Below are positions 33,944 through 42,514 of a stretch of 64,000 bases of DNA, in pieces. Under the pieces are notes generated by a model. It did no database searches, was not told the origin of the DNA, and worked only from the letters and a program-made list of their open reading frames with translations. The stretch covers positions 448,490 through 512,489 of the forward strand of contig JBAOIL010000005.1 in the NCBI GenBank assembly GCA_037044975.1, read 5' to 3'. This stretch comes from JADLHS01 sp020848635. GTDB lineage: Bacteria > Verrucomicrobiota > Verrucomicrobiia > Limisphaerales > JADLHS01. Each line of letters begins with the position of its first letter. Positions within the stretch are counted from its first letter, which is position 1. Made by a program: the position numbers and the translations under genes.

Positions 33944-36900
33944 ATGAAATCCGTTGCAGTTATTGAATCTGCCAACATGAAGACCAAGTTTATGAGATTT
34001 TTTCCCAAAGTTCCGAACACCACGCTCTTTCCATTCCAAGATCGACTTCGGCTTGGTTTGATTTTGCTCGCGGGAATTGTGGGGCTGATTTCCTCAAGCG
34101 TGGTCGCCGATGGCCAAACTCTGCTCGACAGTTTTACCGACGGCAATTTTACATCGGGCCCGGCATGGTCGGGCGACGCTGCAAATTGGACGATGGCGGC
34201 CAACAGCGATGTCGCCGCCGGCGCCGTTGGGTCGCGAACTCTGCGTTTGAACGCCCCTGCCCTTGCCCAAACTGATTACCTCCAGACGCAGATTTCCGAC
34301 TGGGGTGGATCGCAAGAATGGGGCATCTGGATCGGCATCCGTGCTCAAGCACTTACTGCTGGCAACTCCAGGTTCGTCTGGTTGTATGCTAACGAAGCAA
34401 CTTTGACATCCGCAACCGTGGATGGATATCGCTTGGCGATGGGTGACGACTCCGGTGGCGACGAGATCCGCCTGCAGCGGATAACCGACGGGGTTGCGAC
34501 AACGGTGATTACTTCAGCTGGGGCAATCGTCAATGCTCTTACGGACATTGGCTTCTTGGTCCGGGTGACGCGCAGTAACGCCGGAGAGTGGAACCTTTAC
34601 ACTTCTGTTTTGCCCACTGCCAGTGGCACGGGCGACCTTGCCACAGACTCTCCCATCTCTGCTAATGCCAGCGTGATCCAAGGAACGGCAACAGATACAG
34701 CCATCACGCCCAGTGCTGGCGGCTACTTTGGCCTTTCTGTTTCACACACCACCGGCGCAAACGCAATTGTCGGCACGGAGTTTGACCAGGTTTATTTCAC
34801 GGCAACGCCTGACTGCACGCCCCCAACCGCGACGGTCAGCGGGGATGCAACGATTTGCGATGGCGGTTTGACGACTATTCAAGCCGTGCTGACTGGCACG
34901 GGGCCGTGGGATGTCACCTGGTCGGATAGCGTCACCCAAACCGGGGTTGCTACCAGTCCCGCCACGCGCAACGTAACCCCCGCCACAACGACCAATTACA
35001 CGGTCACATCGGTGTCGGATGCTTCCGGTTGTGCTCCCGGCACCGGGACCGGCAGCGCGACGGTGACGGTCAACCAGCCTGTCACACCGTCGGTGAGCAT
35101 TACGGCGAATCCGGGCACGACGACTTGTGCGGGCAGCCAGGTGGTTTTCACCGCCGTGCCGGTCCAGGGCGGCGTTACGCCCACTTACGTCTGGAAAACA
35201 AACGGTGTGGCAGATGGTTCCGTTCCGAATACCAGCGCCACCTACACCAACAGCAGTCTATCCAACGGCGAGACGATTGACTGCCAGTTGACCTCCAGTC
35301 TCAGTTGCGTCACCGCCTCGACGGCTGAGGCGCCGCAGCTCACCATGAACATTACCACCTCGGTAACACCGTCGGTAAGCGTTACGTCGGATCACGGCGC
35401 AGTAATTTGCGCCGGAACAATGGCCGTTTTCACGGCCGCGCCGATCTACGGCGGTGGCTCACCCGTCTTTATCTGGAAGACGAACGGAGTGCAGGATACT
35501 TCCGTTTCCAGCAGCAGCGTCACCTACACCAACACCGAGCTGGCCGACGGGGACATGGTTGACTGCCAGTTGATCTCGAACGACCCCTGTGCGTCACCTA
35601 CCATCGCCGACGCAACGCAGATCGTGATGGCGGTGAATCCAAATGTCCCGCCGTCGGTGAGCATTTCTGCGAATCCCGGCTCGACCATTTGCTCAAATTC
35701 TTCGGTTACCTTCACCGCCACGCCCGTCAACGGTGGCGCTTCACCCACTTACCAATGGAAGACCAACGGGGTTTCAACCGGAGCGACCAGTTCCACATTC
35801 ACAACTTCCCTCTTGAAGAACGGCGACGTTGTGACGGTAGTGATGACTCCTTCAGCGGACATCTGCGTTTCGCCCGCCACGGTCACTCCCAGTGGGATTA
35901 CCATGACGGTGAACCCGAATGTCGCACCCACGGTCAACGTCAGTGCAAACCCGTCCGGCGCCATATGTGCAGGTAGTTCAGTGACGTTTACTGCCTCACC
36001 GGTAAATGGGGGCACTACGCCAGCGTATCAATGGAGAACGAATGGCGTGCCGGTCGCTGGCGCGACCAGTTCCACCTTCACCACGGCAACGTTGGTGAAC
36101 GGCGATGTTGTGACGGTCGTCGTAACCCCTTCGCCTGACATTTGCGTTTCTCCGGCCACGGCGACTTCCGCCAATCTGACGATCTCAGTCAATTCCTTCC
36201 GGCTGGTGCTCGCTACCGCGCTCACTGAGAACTTGGGGACGCCGGGAGTAACCACTGTTGTGAATAGCTACACCGGATGGCAGAGCACTCCGCCCCTTAC
36301 GTTCTCGAGTACCTCAACGGCACAGAGTGATGTGAGGACCTCCGCGTCATCCACAGGGTATCTCGGGGCGAGCGGCGGCGGTAACGTGTTCTTCGGAACC
36401 GCCAGCGGCGCTGATAGGAATTTGATTATCGCCGGCATCAACACGACCGGGTTTGTCTCGCCGCAACTACAATTCGGCCTCGACAAGGTCGCTTCCGGCT
36501 CCGAACCGTTCGTTGTGGAAGTCAGCTCTGACGGAGTCGACTGGACCGCTCTGACTGTTCCTCAACCGGCTGCGCTCAACACTTGGACGCTGACCACGGC
36601 GAGCGGGACGATACCTTCCACTCCGAACCTAAGCATCAGGTTCTCGAAAAATTCCACGACCGCTCAATATCGCTTGGATGACGTGAAACTGTCGGATGTT
36701 TCCACTTCAGCTTCGATTGGTGTCAGCGGCCCGACCACCTTCTGTGCTGGCGGATCGGTGACGCTGACTGCCAGTGCGGGCGGCTCTTCCTACGTGTGGT
36801 CAACGGGCGAGACAACTCCTTCCATTACCGTCAGTGTTTCCGACACCTACACCGTAACGGTCTTTGACGCCAATACCTGCTCGTCATCAGCAAGTGAAAC

Positions 36901-38548
36901 GGTGACGGTTAACCCCTTGCCGGCGGTGAGCGTGAACTCGACGACAGTCTGCGCAGGTGATTCGACGACATTGACCGCCACCACCGACGCGAGCGATCCC
37001 ACTTATTTGTGGAGCCCGGGTGGAGCCACCACCGCTTCGATCAACGTGTCTCCGATCTCGACGACGCTCTACAGCGTCGCGGTCGCAGACGGAGCAACCA
37101 TGTGTGTGAACAATGCCTCCGGCACGGTTACAGTGAATCCGCTACCGGCGGTCGGCGTGAATTCAGCCACGGTTTGCGCGGGTGGTTCAGCGACACTTAC
37201 CGCCACGACCAGCGCGGGCACACCGAGTTACCTGTGGAGCCCGGGCGGGGCCACCACCGCTGCGATCACGGTTTCACCGGCAGGGACGACGGTTTACTCC
37301 GTCACTGTCACAGACGGGACGACGGGCTGTGCGAGCAGCGGCTCCGGCACGGTTACGGTCAATCCATTGCCGACGGTCGCAATCCTACCAGCGACAACGA
37401 ATGCTGAATGTGCCAGTACGGTTACCTTTACCGCCGATCCGGCTGGTGATGGACCATTGACCTATCAATGGTACGACAACCTGACCAATGCAATTGTGAG
37501 TGAAACAAACCTCACACTGACGGTGACCAACCTTCATGATGCCGCCGCCGGCAACTACACGGTGGTGGTCACCGGACCGTTTTGCAGCGCCTCGGCGATC
37601 GCGAGCCTGACCGTCAAGGATACGCTTGCTCCAATCCTCACGATCTTGGGGGCAAATCCAGCGACCAACGAATGTCACGTGGCCGATACCGATGCCGGCG
37701 TGATCGCAAACGACATCTGTGTTGGCGAAGTCAGCGTTACCACGAACAGCACTGTGAACACGGATGCGCCGGGCGTTTACGCCATCACTTACACCTCCGA
37801 CGACGGCAACGGCAACACCAACACGGCCACGCGTATGGTTTACGTTGTGGATACCATTGCTCCGACACTCACAGTGTCGGGCGCGAATCCGGCGACCATC
37901 GAGTGTCACGCGGCTTACACGGATGCTGGCGCGACCGCCAGTGACGCTTGCATGGGTTTGGTTGTTGTAACGACCTCGGGCAGCGTGGATGCAAACACGC
38001 CCGGCAGCTACACGTTGACCTATACCGCCGATGACAGCAACGGCAACACCAATAGCGCGACGCGCACCGTTTATGTCGCCGATACCATTGCGCCAGTCAT
38101 CAGTATGTTCGGCGCAAATCCTTATACGAACTTCGCGTATGTGCTGTTTGTGGATCCGGGTGCGACCGCTGTGGACGCGTGCGATATTTCAGCGGCGGTG
38201 ACAACGAATGGCACAGTGGACGTAGCCACTCCGGGCAGTTATGCGTTGCAATACGTCAGCACGGACGCGAGCGGGAATTCGACAACGAACACCCGCACCG
38301 TGGAAGTCATCGCGCTGGAGTCGCCCACCATCACCAGCGAACAGCAGCTGGGCAGTGGCGCGTTTGAGGTAACGTTCACCGGACCCAACGGCCAGCCGTA
38401 TCAATTGGTCACCAGCCCCGACGTGACTTTGCCGATGTCGGGTTGGACGGTGTTGACGACCGGAACGTTTGGCGGCAATCCGGTGATCTATACTGACGCC
38501 ACTGCGGTGAATGATGCGGTGCGCTTTTACCGCATTGTGTCTCCGTAG
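33944..38548 (+). CDS. Large secreted repeat protein with Ig-like, SprB-like and DUF5011 domains
   Basis: 1534 aa, secreted. A basic N-terminus and hydrophobic segment (~36-56) are followed by a concanavalin/LamG-like domain (~60-285), a SprB/PKD-like unit (~290-380), four Ig-like repeats of 90-94 aa (~382-750), a unique beta domain (~751-920), further SprB-like units including two 75-aa copies (~992-1141), an Ig domain, three DUF5011-type 77-aa repeats (~1226-1456), and a C-terminal module (PDVTLPMSGW...FYRIVSP) typical of secreted Verrucomicrobiota proteins. Probably a cell-surface or matrix adhesin (inference). Upstream AAGAAGAA supports the first ATG, though Met12 and Met17 are alternatives. 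Confidence 0.88.
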   Translation: MKSVAVIESANMKTKFMRFFPKVPNTTLFPFQDRLRLGLILLAGIVGLISSSVVADGQTLLDSFTDGNFTSGPAWSGDAANWTMAANSDVAAGAVGSRTLRLNAPALAQTDYLQTQISDWGGSQEWGIWIGIRAQALTAGNSRFVWLYANEATLTSATVDGYRLAMGDDSGGDEIRLQRITDGVATTVITSAGAIVNALTDIGFLVRVTRSNAGEWNLYTSVLPTASGTGDLATDSPISANASVIQGTATDTAITPSAGGYFGLSVSHTTGANAIVGTEFDQVYFTATPDCTPPTATVSGDATICDGGLTTIQAVLTGTGPWDVTWSDSVTQTGVATSPATRNVTPATTTNYTVTSVSDASGCAPGTGTGSATVTVNQPVTPSVSITANPGTTTCAGSQVVFTAVPVQGGVTPTYVWKTNGVADGSVPNTSATYTNSSLSNGETIDCQLTSSLSCVTASTAEAPQLTMNITTSVTPSVSVTSDHGAVICAGTMAVFTAAPIYGGGSPVFIWKTNGVQDTSVSSSSVTYTNTELADGDMVDCQLISNDPCASPTIADATQIVMAVNPNVPPSVSISANPGSTICSNSSVTFTATPVNGGASPTYQWKTNGVSTGATSSTFTTSLLKNGDVVTVVMTPSADICVSPATVTPSGITMTVNPNVAPTVNVSANPSGAICAGSSVTFTASPVNGGTTPAYQWRTNGVPVAGATSSTFTTATLVNGDVVTVVVTPSPDICVSPATATSANLTISVNSFRLVLATALTENLGTPGVTTVVNSYTGWQSTPPLTFSSTSTAQSDVRTSASSTGYLGASGGGNVFFGTASGADRNLIIAGINTTGFVSPQLQFGLDKVASGSEPFVVEVSSDGVDWTALTVPQPAALNTWTLTTASGTIPSTPNLSIRFSKNSTTAQYRLDDVKLSDVSTSASIGVSGPTTFCAGGSVTLTASAGGSSYVWSTGETTPSITVSVSDTYTVTVFDANTCSSSASETVTVNPLPAVSVNSTTVCAGDSTTLTATTDASDPTYLWSPGGATTASINVSPISTTLYSVAVADGATMCVNNASGTVTVNPLPAVGVNSATVCAGGSATLTATTSAGTPSYLWSPGGATTAAITVSPAGTTVYSVTVTDGTTGCASSGSGTVTVNPLPTVAILPATTNAECASTVTFTADPAGDGPLTYQWYDNLTNAIVSETNLTLTVTNLHDAAAGNYTVVVTGPFCSASAIASLTVKDTLAPILTILGANPATNECHVADTDAGVIANDICVGEVSVTTNSTVNTDAPGVYAITYTSDDGNGNTNTATRMVYVVDTIAPTLTVSGANPATIECHAAYTDAGATASDACMGLVVVTTSGSVDANTPGSYTLTYTADDSNGNTNSATRTVYVADTIAPVISMFGANPYTNFAYVLFVDPGATAVDACDISAAVTTNGTVDVATPGSYALQYVSTDASGNSTTNTRTVEVIALESPTITSEQQLGSGAFEVTFTGPNGQPYQLVTSPDVTLPMSGWTVLTTGTFGGNPVIYTDATAVNDAVRFYRIVSP
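35087..36196 (+). repeat. Four Ig-like coding repeats
   Basis: Four tandem units starting at 35087, 35369, 35651 and 35927, of 94, 94, 92 and ~90 codons. Each opens with PSVSI(T/S)ANPG-like sequence, has a central (Y/I)xWKTNGV block and two cysteine positions. Units three and four are the most alike, ending VVTPSPDICVSPAT. Confidence 0.85.
36917..37366 (+). repeat. Two 225-bp SprB-like coding repeats
   Basis: Two exact-length units of 75 codons (36917-37141 and 37142-37366), each starting LPAV-VNS-TVCAG and containing YLWSPGGATTA. A diverged preceding copy lies at ~36710-36916. Confidence 0.85.
37619..38311 (+). repeat. Three 231-bp DUF5011-type coding repeats
   Basis: Units of 77 codons start at 37619, 37850 and 38081 with DT(L/I)AP and contain a conserved cysteine (DACMG, DICVG, DACDI) and PG(S/V)Y(T/A) before the last strand. 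The third unit lacks the ECH of the first two. Confidence 0.85.
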
Positions 38549-38582
38549 CGGAAAGGGCATAGGCCGGTGGCGTGCGCAGTTT

Positions 38583-38611
38583 GCCGCCGCCTGATGAACT
38601 CAGGCGGCGGC
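38583..38611. terminator. Hairpin at convergent gene ends, likely bidirectional terminator
   Basis: A perfect 12-bp stem GCCGCCGCCTGA/TCAGGCGGCGGC with a 5-base loop lies between the stop of the repeat protein (38548) and the stop of dusB (38618, opposite strand). There is no long T run. Confidence 0.55.
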
Positions 38612-38617
38612 GTTGGT

Positions 38618-39721
38618 TCACCACAGTTCCACGGGCCCCTTGGGCACGGGGATGTGTTCGCGAGTCGTCGCGGCCGGAGCCCGCATGAAGGACGCGACCA
38701 TCTCCGGCGGGGCAAAACGGGGGAGCAGTTCGCCGTGTTCGTCGAGGAACTGCTCCCGCCAGCCGGTGTAATCGGCGAGCACGGTGAGAAACTCCGCGCG
38801 CGTGGCAATCTGGACGACGCGCTTGTTGAAAACGTTGGCCGGACCAAATCGCTTGGCATACCACGGCGCGACTTTTCGAAACATCCGGCAGCCGAGTTCT
38901 TCGCCGAAAATCTCCACCATCAAATCCAGATGGCGGCACATCACGCGCACTCGCTCGTGGAAGGAGGGCTCGGGCGGGAGATCGCCGGAATGCAAAAAAC
39001 GCAGCGTGTGGTGGAAGATCCAAGGATTATAAAACGCACCACGGCCGATGCTCACGCCCGCGCAGCCGGTTTCGTCAAACATCTTTCTCGCCGCCGACGG
39101 GGTGATGATGTCGCCGTTGCCAATGACGGGAATGCTCTTAACGGCCGACACCACGGCGCGAATGCCCGCGAGGCTGACGGTGCCGCCAAAGCCTTGTTGG
39201 CGCGTACGGCCATGCACAAAAATCGCCTGCACGCCCACATCTTCCAACGTGCGGGCCAGGTCGGGGGCGGTGAGGTTTTCGTCGTCCCAACCGAGCCGCA
39301 TCTTGGCGGTGACCGGAATCTTCACGGCGTTGACCATGCCCCGAACGAGGGTGGCGGTCTTGTCGAGTTCCGTCATCATCGCTGAGCCGCCGCCCACCTT
39401 GCACACCTTCTTCACCGGGCAGCCCATGTTGATGTCCACGGATGCGACGCCCAAGGATTCCAGATACACCGCCGCGTCACGCATTTCCTCCGGCACGCTC
39501 CCGAAGAGTTGCACGGCGAGCGGTGAATCAGCGGCGTCGGTCTCGATCAGCTTGAGCGCCTTGGGGTTCTTTTCGAGCAACGAGCGGGCGTTGACGAGGT
39601 CGGTGGTGCAAAGCCCCACACCGCCGACTTCGCGCACCACGCGACGGAAGGGCAGGTTGGTATAACCCGCCAGCGGCGAGAGAAACAGATTCGAGGGCAA
39701 ACTCAGCGAGCCAATACGCAT
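38618..39721 (-). CDS. dusB: tRNA-dihydrouridine synthase
   Basis: 367-aa flavoenzyme that reduces uridine in the tRNA D-loop. The start MRIGSLSLPSNLFLSPLAGYTNLPFR is the usual Dus N-terminus. The active-site cysteine is in NMGCPVKKV, followed by GGGSAMM, the FMN-binding AKMRLGWDD, FVHGRTRQQGF, GNGDI and SIGRGAFYNPW. The C-terminal helical domain is complete. DusB is the best guess among Dus paralogues. It lies 87 bases downstream of the DUF420 gene, at the end of the cytochrome-oxidase run, and its stop faces the repeat-protein gene across a strong hairpin. Confidence 0.93.
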   Translation of the reverse strand: MRIGSLSLPSNLFLSPLAGYTNLPFRRVVREVGGVGLCTTDLVNARSLLEKNPKALKLIETDAADSPLAVQLFGSVPEEMRDAAVYLESLGVASVDINMGCPVKKVCKVGGGSAMMTELDKTATLVRGMVNAVKIPVTAKMRLGWDDENLTAPDLARTLEDVGVQAIFVHGRTRQQGFGGTVSLAGIRAVVSAVKSIPVIGNGDIITPSAARKMFDETGCAGVSIGRGAFYNPWIFHHTLRFLHSGDLPPEPSFHERVRVMCRHLDLMVEIFGEELGCRMFRKVAPWYAKRFGPANVFNKRVVQIATRAEFLTVLADYTGWREQFLDEHGELLPRFAPPEMVASFMRAPAATTREHIPVPKGPVELW

Positions 39722-39780
39722 CGGCCCAATCGTATCCGACCCCGGCGAAGTGAGACACGCAAAACACTCCCCGAGCTGGG

Positions 39781-39808
39781 GCAGGCGGAATGCGGAAAGT
39801 GGAAAACT
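39781..39808. repeat. Degenerate heptamer array (GGCGGAA/TGCGGAA/AGTGGAA)
   Basis: Three consecutive 7-base units sharing GGAA, in the gap between the DUF420 gene and dusB, abutting the DUF420 stop. Confidence 0.6.
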
Positions 39809-40251
39809 TACCGTTGCGGGAAGATCTGGTAGAGCAGCAGGTAAATCACCACGCCAGTCACCGAGACATACATCCAGACCGGCAAGGTCCAGCGGGCGAT
39901 CTTTTTGTGAGCGTCGAAACGTTCCCGCAACGCCCGCGTGGTTGTCAGGATGACCAACGGCACGATGGCAAATGCACCAAGCAGGTGGGTGAACAAAACC
40001 ACGAGGTATATTGGACGAAACCAGGCCGGCTCCAGAAACCGGGTGTGTGCTTCCCCGTAAGCCTGTTTCATCTGATAATGATAGATGAGGTAACAGGCGA
40101 GAAAGAGCGTCGAAGTCACCAGGGCGGCGATCATGCAATTCCGGTGGGCGATCTTCCGACCGCGCTTGATGAATCCAAAACCGGCCGTGAGCCAGACGAC
40201 GCTGAGTCCGTTGAGGCCGGCGTTGACGACCGGCAGATCGGTAAAACTCAT
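39808..40251 (-). CDS. DUF420 membrane protein (oxidase-assembly associated)
   Basis: 147-aa protein with four transmembrane helices and the DUF420 signatures NAGLNGLS, HRNCMIAALVTSTLFLACYLIYHYQ, YLVVLFTHLLGAF and ARWTLPVWMYVSVTGVVIYLLLYQ. Three histidines lie in or near helices and could bind heme or metal. Relatives (CtaM in Bacillus) are needed for cytochrome oxidase maturation. The ATG overlaps the sco stop by 4 bases. Confidence 0.92.
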   Translation of the reverse strand: MSFTDLPVVNAGLNGLSVVWLTAGFGFIKRGRKIAHRNCMIAALVTSTLFLACYLIYHYQMKQAYGEAHTRFLEPAWFRPIYLVVLFTHLLGAFAIVPLVILTTTRALRERFDAHKKIARWTLPVWMYVSVTGVVIYLLLYQIFPQR

Positions 40252-40904
40252 GGTTCGCGCTCCAGTTGCTGGACCGCCGTCAGGATGGTCGGCTGCACGT
40301 TCGTCCATTCCACGCTGTCGCCGCCGGTCTCAAAGGCTCCGCGCAGCCGCCCCTGTTTGTCCACGATGACGAAGATGGTGCTGTGAATGAACAAATCGTC
40401 GGCGTCGGTGCGATCCTCCGGCTTCTTTTCGACGGCGGTCAGCTTGAGGCTGTCGATTCCCAAGGCCGCAATCTGCTGCTTGGTACCGGTCAGAAAAAGC
40501 CAACGCTCCGCGTTTACGTTGAAGCGGGCAGAGTATTTTTGCAGAACTTCGGGCGTGTCAAATTCGGGATCGGTGGTAAGCGTGACGAGCTTGGCCCGGC
40601 TGTCTGCCGGCAAGGCGGCTTGCAGCAAGGCCATCTGTTTGGTCATGCGCGGGCACGGTCCTCCGCAACGGGTGAAGATGATGTCGGCCACCCAGACGCG
40701 GCCCCGCAAATCCGCGAGGGAAACAAACTGCCCGGCCTGATTGGTCAGCGCGAAGTCCGTGATGGAGCCGATAACCGGCAATTGGGGTTTCGGTGTGGAC
40801 CGAGGCGATAGTCGGGCGATGACGAAGGTCCCGCAGAGCAGGATGATGACGAGGCCGACGCCGACCCAGATCGTCCGGGACAGTCGTTCAGGGCTTGAAT
40901 TCAT
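40248..40904 (-). CDS. SCO1/SenC family copper chaperone
   Basis: 218-aa membrane-anchored thioredoxin-fold protein that delivers copper to the CuA site of oxidase subunit II. It has an N-terminal anchor (about 11-30), the copper motif CGGPC (C80, C84) in DIIFTRCGGPCPRM, and the distal His in DDLFIHSTIFVIV. The redundant spacing and length are normal. It lies 72 bases after coxII and overlaps the DUF420 gene, making a two-gene assembly cassette for the oxidase. Confidence 0.95.
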   Translation of the reverse strand: MNSSPERLSRTIWVGVGLVIILLCGTFVIARLSPRSTPKPQLPVIGSITDFALTNQAGQFVSLADLRGRVWVADIIFTRCGGPCPRMTKQMALLQAALPADSRAKLVTLTTDPEFDTPEVLQKYSARFNVNAERWLFLTGTKQQIAALGIDSLKLTAVEKKPEDRTDADDLFIHSTIFVIVDKQGRLRGAFETGGDSVEWTNVQPTILTAVQQLEREP

Positions 40905-40976
40905 AGGTCGAAAGAATAAGCGCCGAACCCGCGTTCGGCGCCAAGTAAAACAGGCTTCGCGCCGCGCAACGATAAA

Positions 40977-41729
40977 TTACTCGAAGCTGGTCGCGCCGCC
41001 GGACTTCGAACTGAGCCACTTGTCATAGGCCGATTGGCTTTCAACCACCAGCCGCCCGCCGGCCATGGCGGCATGCCCGTTGCCACAAAGCTGCGCGCAA
41101 TAGATCTGGAAGTTTCCTTCTTTGATCGGCTTAAACCAGATGGGGATGCGCATCCCGGGAATCGCGTCCTGGGTCACGCGCATCGCCATCAGACGGAACG
41201 AATGAATGACGTCCTTCGAGCTGATGTAGCAGATCACTGGCTTGTTGACCGGCACATGTAATTCGTTGAGCACCTGCACGTCGTCCTTGCCGTTGGCGTC
41301 GTTCGGATCCACGCCAAATAAGTTGTTTTCCGCGACGCGGGTCATGTCCTGCTTGCCGAAAGTCGCGTCCTTGCCCGGATAACGGGCGTTCCAGGCAAAC
41401 TGCTGGCCGACAACTTGAATTACGGTGGCTTCGCTTTCCTTCGGGAAGCCCGAGGTGTGCCGCGCCCAAACGGGATACGCCACAAAGATCAGCAAGACCG
41501 CTTCAATGCCGGCCACCAGGAGTTCGACGTAGCTGGAAAAATGGCTGCGCACGCCGTGATAATTGGCCTTGGATTTCGCCGTCTGTTTGAACCGGAAGAG
41601 GGCAAACAGGAAATAAGTGAGCCAGCCGATGAACAGCGCAAACATGAGCCAGTGCAGGAAAATGATCAGGCGATCGGAATCCGCGCCGCCCTCGGAGGCC
41701 AGAATGGGAAGGTTAAGAATTTTATCCAT
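40977..41729 (-). CDS. ctaC: Cytochrome c oxidase subunit II
   Basis: 250-aa subunit with two N-terminal helices (about 20-47, 68-88) and a cupredoxin domain. The CuA ligands are visible: H176 (DVIHSFRL), then C211, C215, H219 and M222 in the CAQLCGNGHAAM motif. No C-terminal cytochrome c domain is present, so the enzyme is aa3- rather than caa3-type. It has no classical signal or lipobox. The gene is placed after subunits I, III and IV, unlike the common II-I-III order, and starts 2 bases after the small CSVC protein gene. Confidence 0.96.
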   Translation of the reverse strand: MDKILNLPILASEGGADSDRLIIFLHWLMFALFIGWLTYFLFALFRFKQTAKSKANYHGVRSHFSSYVELLVAGIEAVLLIFVAYPVWARHTSGFPKESEATVIQVVGQQFAWNARYPGKDATFGKQDMTRVAENNLFGVDPNDANGKDDVQVLNELHVPVNKPVICYISSKDVIHSFRLMAMRVTQDAIPGMRIPIWFKPIKEGNFQIYCAQLCGNGHAAMAGGRLVVESQSAYDKWLSSKSGGATSFE

Positions 41730-41731
41730 AA

Positions 41732-41992
41732 TCAACTGCGCAAAGTCGCGTTCTCCGGGGACTCCCCCGCTGGCTCCAACGCGTTGGTTCGGCGGTTCAC
41801 ATGGACAAAAAACCCGGCCACGCCGATCAGCACCACGCCGACGATTCCCGCCAAGGCAATAATCGCCCAACTCAAACCCCGCGTCATCGGCGCGTCCGGT
41901 TCGCCATAGCAAACGGAACAGGCAGACGCAGACGGCAGCGCCAGACAGGCTGCCGCACTCACGGTCAGGAATCGTTTTATAGCACGTTTCAT
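41732..41992 (-). CDS. Small CSVC-motif membrane protein of the oxidase locus
   Basis: 86-aa protein with a signal peptide (about 1-24, ending SASA) directly followed by ACSVCYGEPDAPMTRG, then one transmembrane helix (about 40-60) and a short basic tail. The mature N-terminus thus offers a C-x2-C pair (C25, C28) on the periplasmic side, suited to binding copper or heme or to thiol exchange. No named family recognised. It is tightly packed between a small membrane gene (TGATG overlap) and ctaC (2-base gap), so a role in oxidase assembly is a reasonable inference. Confidence 0.8.
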   Translation of the reverse strand: MKRAIKRFLTVSAAACLALPSASACSVCYGEPDAPMTRGLSWAIIALAGIVGVVLIGVAGFFVHVNRRTNALEPAGESPENATLRS

Positions 41993-42198
41993 CAGAGGTA
42001 ACTAAACTTCTTGAGCTTCTTCAGAAAATATCTGCCGTAAACCAGCGTGGCGACCCCCAGCGCCAGCGCGCCAATCCCGAAGCCCAACGTTCCGCTGCCG
42101 TGGGTGGCGGAATAATCCCGCAACTTCCAGATCCCGCAGCCAAACCATAACGAACTCAGCACGGTGACGAAGATGAGGTGGAAAGCTTTGAGTGACAT
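41992..42198 (-). CDS. Small two-helix membrane protein of the oxidase locus
   Basis: 68-aa protein, MSLKAFHLIFVTVLSSLWFGCGIW, with two hydrophobic segments (about 4-24 and 38-57) and a lysine-rich end (RYFLKKLKKF). It sits 2 bases after subunit IV and overlaps the next start by one base. It may be a small structural or assembly subunit. No family assigned. Confidence 0.8.
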   Translation of the reverse strand: MSLKAFHLIFVTVLSSLWFGCGIWKLRDYSATHGSGTLGFGIGALALGVATLVYGRYFLKKLKKFSYL

Positions 42199-42200
42199 GG

Positions 42201-42512
42201 TCAAACTCCTTTCAGATGCGGCACATCCGCGTGCGCCCAGATGGTCAGTCCCATCAGGCCGATAAAGAAAATTACGGTGAACACCAACACAATATAGACC
42301 ATCTTGCGCTCGGAGATCAGATGCATGAGATGGCCGGCGACCAGAAAGGCGTTCACACAGGCGATGGTCAGGATCATCGCAATTCGAACGCCGCTCGCCA
42401 AGGAGGCGAAGGACGCCCCGACCATCAGTCCCGTGCCGCAAAGCACCGCCAGGAATATCAACAGGCACTTCCGCGTGTAGTTCTTGTAGGATTCAGAATG
42501 GGCGTCGCTCAT
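42201..42512 (-). CDS. Cytochrome c oxidase subunit IV-type protein
   Basis: 103-aa three-helix membrane protein with the COX4_pro/CtaF look: hydrophilic N-terminus (MSDAHSESYKNYTRK), helix 1, ACVNAFLVAGHLMHL with a histidine pair, ISERKMVYIVLVFTVIFFIGLMGLTIWAHAD. It begins 2 bases after subunit III. The histidine-bearing second helix is characteristic of this small stabilising subunit. Confidence 0.9.
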   Translation of the reverse strand: MSDAHSESYKNYTRKCLLIFLAVLCGTGLMVGASFASLASGVRIAMILTIACVNAFLVAGHLMHLISERKMVYIVLVFTVIFFIGLMGLTIWAHADVPHLKGV

Positions 42513-42514
42513 AA

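Noticed and set aside
35087..38311. CRISPR-like repeat array
   Set aside because: The repeats are in-frame protein domains of 225-282 bases, not short identical repeats with spacers, and no cas gene is present.
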